Assembly (NCBI RefSeq): GCF_020519665.1
Contig: NZ_CP084703.1
Location: forward strand, 1,302,001-1,366,000
Source: Bacillus shivajii
Lineage (GTDB): Bacteria; Bacillota; Bacilli; Bacillales; Salisediminibacteriaceae
Reading direction: 5' to 3'
DNA: 64,000 nt
In this document: positions 61,889-64,000 of the stretch, piece by piece
How positions within the stretch are numbered: the first letter of the stretch is position 1
Layout: the number at the start of each line of letters is the position of its first letter
Translations under genes and position numbers: made by a program
Notes under the pieces: generated by a model
What the model was told of the DNA's origin: nothing
What the model saw: the letters and a program-made list of their open reading frames with translations, nothing else
Databases searched by the model: none

Positions 61889-63469
61889 CTATTCTTTATC
61901 ACCCTCAAAGAGGTCTAATACAAAATTTTTCAAGTCGACAAATCGCCGTGAATCAGGTTCAAGGTCTGTTCCAGTAATTACTAATGCTGTTAGGAGGTCG
62001 TTTTTATGAAGGCCACCATGTTCACCACCATCTTCATGCATTTCAACCCCATCAGTATAAAAGGAGTGACCAGGCTTTGCAACTAACACTAATTTTGAAC
62101 CGTCATGACTATTTAAAGATGTTTCTAAATGATTTAATACATCCGGATAATCGGTATACGATATTAGTTTATCATCGTGGTCTACAAGTAATTTAACAAT
62201 CTCGTGATTTCCTTCGATCTTCCATGTTTGATCATATCGGTCGGAAAATTCACCGTCTTTTTTAAAGCGTAAGACTCCTTTATGATCTGGGCTTAGTACT
62301 TCTACCCATTCATCATCAAGCCATGCAATCAGATCGATGCGTGAATCGTTCATAGCATGGTTGGATATTATCGGAAGAATACCTTGCTCTTGTACATCAT
62401 AAATATAGCTCATACGTTGATTAACCCCAAATGCAATGTCACCACGACTGGCAGGTTGGCCCAATGGAGAAATGAGATAATCCCCTGCTAAATTTTCAAG
62501 GTTGATGGCTAGTTCCTCTTCAATTGCGGAAAGTTTGTCTGCACCATGATCACCTAATATGATAAATATGTTCTCTTCAATTGCTTGTTCCCAACTGTCA
62601 TAACTATTTAACACATCCTGTAAATACTCATCGGCTTGTTCGAGACCACGTCTATAATGAGGTCCGTGTTTATGAACTTTTTTGTCATTGTCAGGAAAAA
62701 ACATGAATAAAAAGTCTGGTTGTTCCTCGTTTTCAATTAGCCCTTGGACTACTTCCATTGAATAACGATCTCTTAACCCGAATCGGTGAAAAATGCCGTC
62801 CGTAAATGGATCTCCTTCGATTGACTCAGGACGTGTGAATTCACCAAACGCTAATGTCGTAGGACCTTTCGTTTGAATTTGTTCAGGGAGGTCTGTTAAG
62901 TTGTTTGTTACTTCTGGCAAATGCAGAGTATGTTCATGGTTGCCTCGGTATAATAATGTATTAATCGCTCCACTTGAAAAACCTCGTGTATCTAACTCTT
63001 CAAAAATTGTTGTAACGTTTTCGTTTAAATGGTCATTGTTTAAGTTATAAAACACATCGTAAATGCCTTTTGAAAAACCATTTTTCATCCAAAACTCTGG
63101 CGTTGTTCCATAATTTACGATTCGATCTTCATCTTTTTTAAACCACGATAAACCTGGAACTTGATGTTTATCAGGCATTTCTCCAGTCACTAACGTACTT
63201 TCTACGGTTACAGACATACTTGGAAAAGGAACAACAAGGTCTTTATAATATTGTCCATGTTTGATCAAGTATTGAAGTGCTGGTACATTTCCTTCCTCCA
63301 TGCTTTTATTCAGCGATGACCCCATCATTGAATCGATCATGACCATAATTACTTTTTTGTTGGAAGTTGTAATAGATGTATCATAAAAAGGATCAACTGT
63401 ATTCTCTTGGGAGTCAGGGTTTTGACAAGAACTTAATAAAAGGATGAAAAGCAATAAAAGCTTCCTCAA
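61889..63469 (-). CDS. Alkaline phosphatase/phosphodiesterase-family lipoprotein
   Basis: A 526-residue secreted protein with a lipobox LLLSSC at residues 10-15, so it is anchored outside the membrane. The alkaline-phosphatase fold is shown by MVMIDSM (metal aspartate), PFPSMSVTVESTLVTGEMP (nucleophile Ser/Thr region), FPDNDKKVHKHGP, LGDHGADK and EHGGLH (metal Asp/His ligands). It matches type I phosphodiesterase/nucleotide pyrophosphatase proteins. The TTG start is 9 bases after AAGGAGATG. Substrate unknown. Next to it is a DUF3189 gene. Confidence 0.85.
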   Translation of the reverse strand: MRKLLLLFILLLSSCQNPDSQENTVDPFYDTSITTSNKKVIMVMIDSMMGSSLNKSMEEGNVPALQYLIKHGQYYKDLVVPFPSMSVTVESTLVTGEMPDKHQVPGLSWFKKDEDRIVNYGTTPEFWMKNGFSKGIYDVFYNLNNDHLNENVTTIFEELDTRGFSSGAINTLLYRGNHEHTLHLPEVTNNLTDLPEQIQTKGPTTLAFGEFTRPESIEGDPFTDGIFHRFGLRDRYSMEVVQGLIENEEQPDFLFMFFPDNDKKVHKHGPHYRRGLEQADEYLQDVLNSYDSWEQAIEENIFIILGDHGADKLSAIEEELAINLENLAGDYLISPLGQPASRGDIAFGVNQRMSYIYDVQEQGILPIISNHAMNDSRIDLIAWLDDEWVEVLSPDHKGVLRFKKDGEFSDRYDQTWKIEGNHEIVKLLVDHDDKLISYTDYPDVLNHLETSLNSHDGSKLVLVAKPGHSFYTDGVEMHEDGGEHGGLHKNDLLTALVITGTDLEPDSRRFVDLKNFVLDLFEGDKE

Positions 63470-63508
63470 GTTCTTTCATCTCCTTCCGTAACGAATAGAA
63501 TACGATCG

Positions 63509-64000
63509 TTATCCGAGCTTTTTGTTTACTTCAAGTTCTTTGTTATCTAGCACTTCAACGTCATTTGTCGAACTTTTTGCTACTTCTTTCGTTTTCTCAA
63601 CGAGTTTCTTTATATTCGGATACGTCTTTTTCGCTCCTTTAATTAAAAGTGGAACTCCGATAAAGTCGATATGAAGTCTTCTTGAAAACAAGCCGCCAAA
63701 AGTCATTGAAAGAGGAACGGTTGGCGAAGCATTAGAGAGAATAACTTGCTCATGTTTTTCTCCATTTTCTTGTAAAAGTAAAAGTAAGTTTTTCATTGCG
63801 GGAACTAATGCTTTAGAGCGGCCCCTGCCAATCGTATATACAAGGTTTTCTTCATTATCCTTCCCATGAAAAATGATCCTTCCCATATCTTTTGTTTTAA
63901 GTTTATTAAATGTATCAATACCTAAAATCTCTTCTTTTGTTGGTGTTGATTCAGGAATTTTCTTTAAGTGATACGCGGCAGCTAGAGCGGAAGAGTGAGT
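63509..64000 (-). CDS. DUF3189-family protein (N-terminus beyond the window)
   Basis: At least 163 codons on the minus strand, open to the window edge and ending at 63509. THSSALAAAYHLKKIPE, KDMGRIIFHG and VYTIGRGRSKALVPAMKNL fit DUF3189; only the first few residues (expected CYGG) are missing. A start at 63886 inside MGRIIFHG is internal and should not be used. It precedes the phosphodiesterase-like lipoprotein by 39 bases, so they may be cotranscribed. Function unknown. Confidence 0.8.
   Translation of the reverse strand, partial: THSSALAAAYHLKKIPESTPTKEEILGIDTFNKLKTKDMGRIIFHGKDNEENLVYTIGRGRSKALVPAMKNLLLLLQENGEKHEQVILSNASPTVPLSMTFGGLFSRRLHIDFIGVPLLIKGAKKTYPNIKKLVEKTKEVAKSSTNDVEVLDNKELEVNKKLG

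Overview
The window reads as chromosome of a spore-forming member of the Bacillaceae, probably an alkaliphile or halophile. The evidence is Bacillus-type gene order (relA-dtd-hisS-aspS-6S RNA, then rarA, cymR, cysteine desulfurase, mnmA, a TPR protein, recD2, alaS, ruvX, mltG, trmR, trhP1-trhP2, udk, greA, mtnN), strong Gram-positive ribosome binding sites, frequent TTG/GTG starts, T-box leaders, acidic proteins, and sporulation-type genes (an RsfA-like regulator and a candidate gamma-type SASP). The species cannot be fixed from the window alone.

Layout. 1-4980: stringent response and tRNA charging (relA end, dtd, a small HTH gene, T-box-controlled hisS-aspS, 6S RNA). 5057-8066: lutABC lactate oxidation operon with a LutR-like operator. 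8068-9968: a complete class C group II intron inserted just after the lutC terminator. 9986-12603: RsfA-like regulator and rarA on the minus strand. 12734-21543: YczE-like protein, CymR, cysteine desulfurase/MnmA, TPR, RecD2, small proteins and an AI-2E-type permease. 21540-31773: T-box alaS, the ireB/ruvX/DUF1292 cluster, mltG, the tRNA wobble-uridine genes trmR-trhP1-trhP2, udk and greA. 31836-35511: a self-contained GntR/ABC operon. 35610-41768: yrrS-, yrzA-, mtnN- and yrhC-like genes, an MFS exporter, a Nudix hydrolase and an HPr-like protein. 41943-46858: S9 peptidase, and LacI regulator with a GH13 glucosidase. 47013-52430: accessory stretch with PRC-barrel protein, metal-binding lipoprotein, a HesB-like gene with an in-frame UGA, holin-like and small proteins, and many hairpins and repeats. 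52893-58285: two separate ECF sigma modules. 58611-64000: AbrB-family permease, DUF2188, rlmN, an alkaline-phosphatase-like lipoprotein and a truncated DUF3189 gene.

How the genes work together. Several genes serve tRNA and decoding: HisRS, AspRS and AlaRS, D-aminoacyl-tRNA deacylase, cysteine desulfurase with MnmA (2-thiouridine-34), TrhP1/TrhP2 with TrmR (5-hydroxy- then 5-methoxyuridine-34), and RlmN. Envelope functions are prominent: MltG, the YtrA-like ABC operon, and two ECF/anti-sigma modules, one with a large extracytoplasmic multidomain protein.

Most notable are (1) a 94-codon HesB/IscA-like gene at 49075-49359 whose conserved cysteine codon is TGA, followed at the right distance by a 7-bp hairpin that fits the bacterial SECIS model, so probably a selenoprotein; (2) a family of intergenic palindromes sharing a core like CCAGGTGCCTGGCACCTGG with arms that differ by locus yet stay self-complementary; (3) a composite dispersed repeat in four main copies plus fragments; (4) a three-gene ECF sigma / membrane protein / 728-aa sensor-like operon; and (5) an HPr homologue lacking the catalytic histidine.
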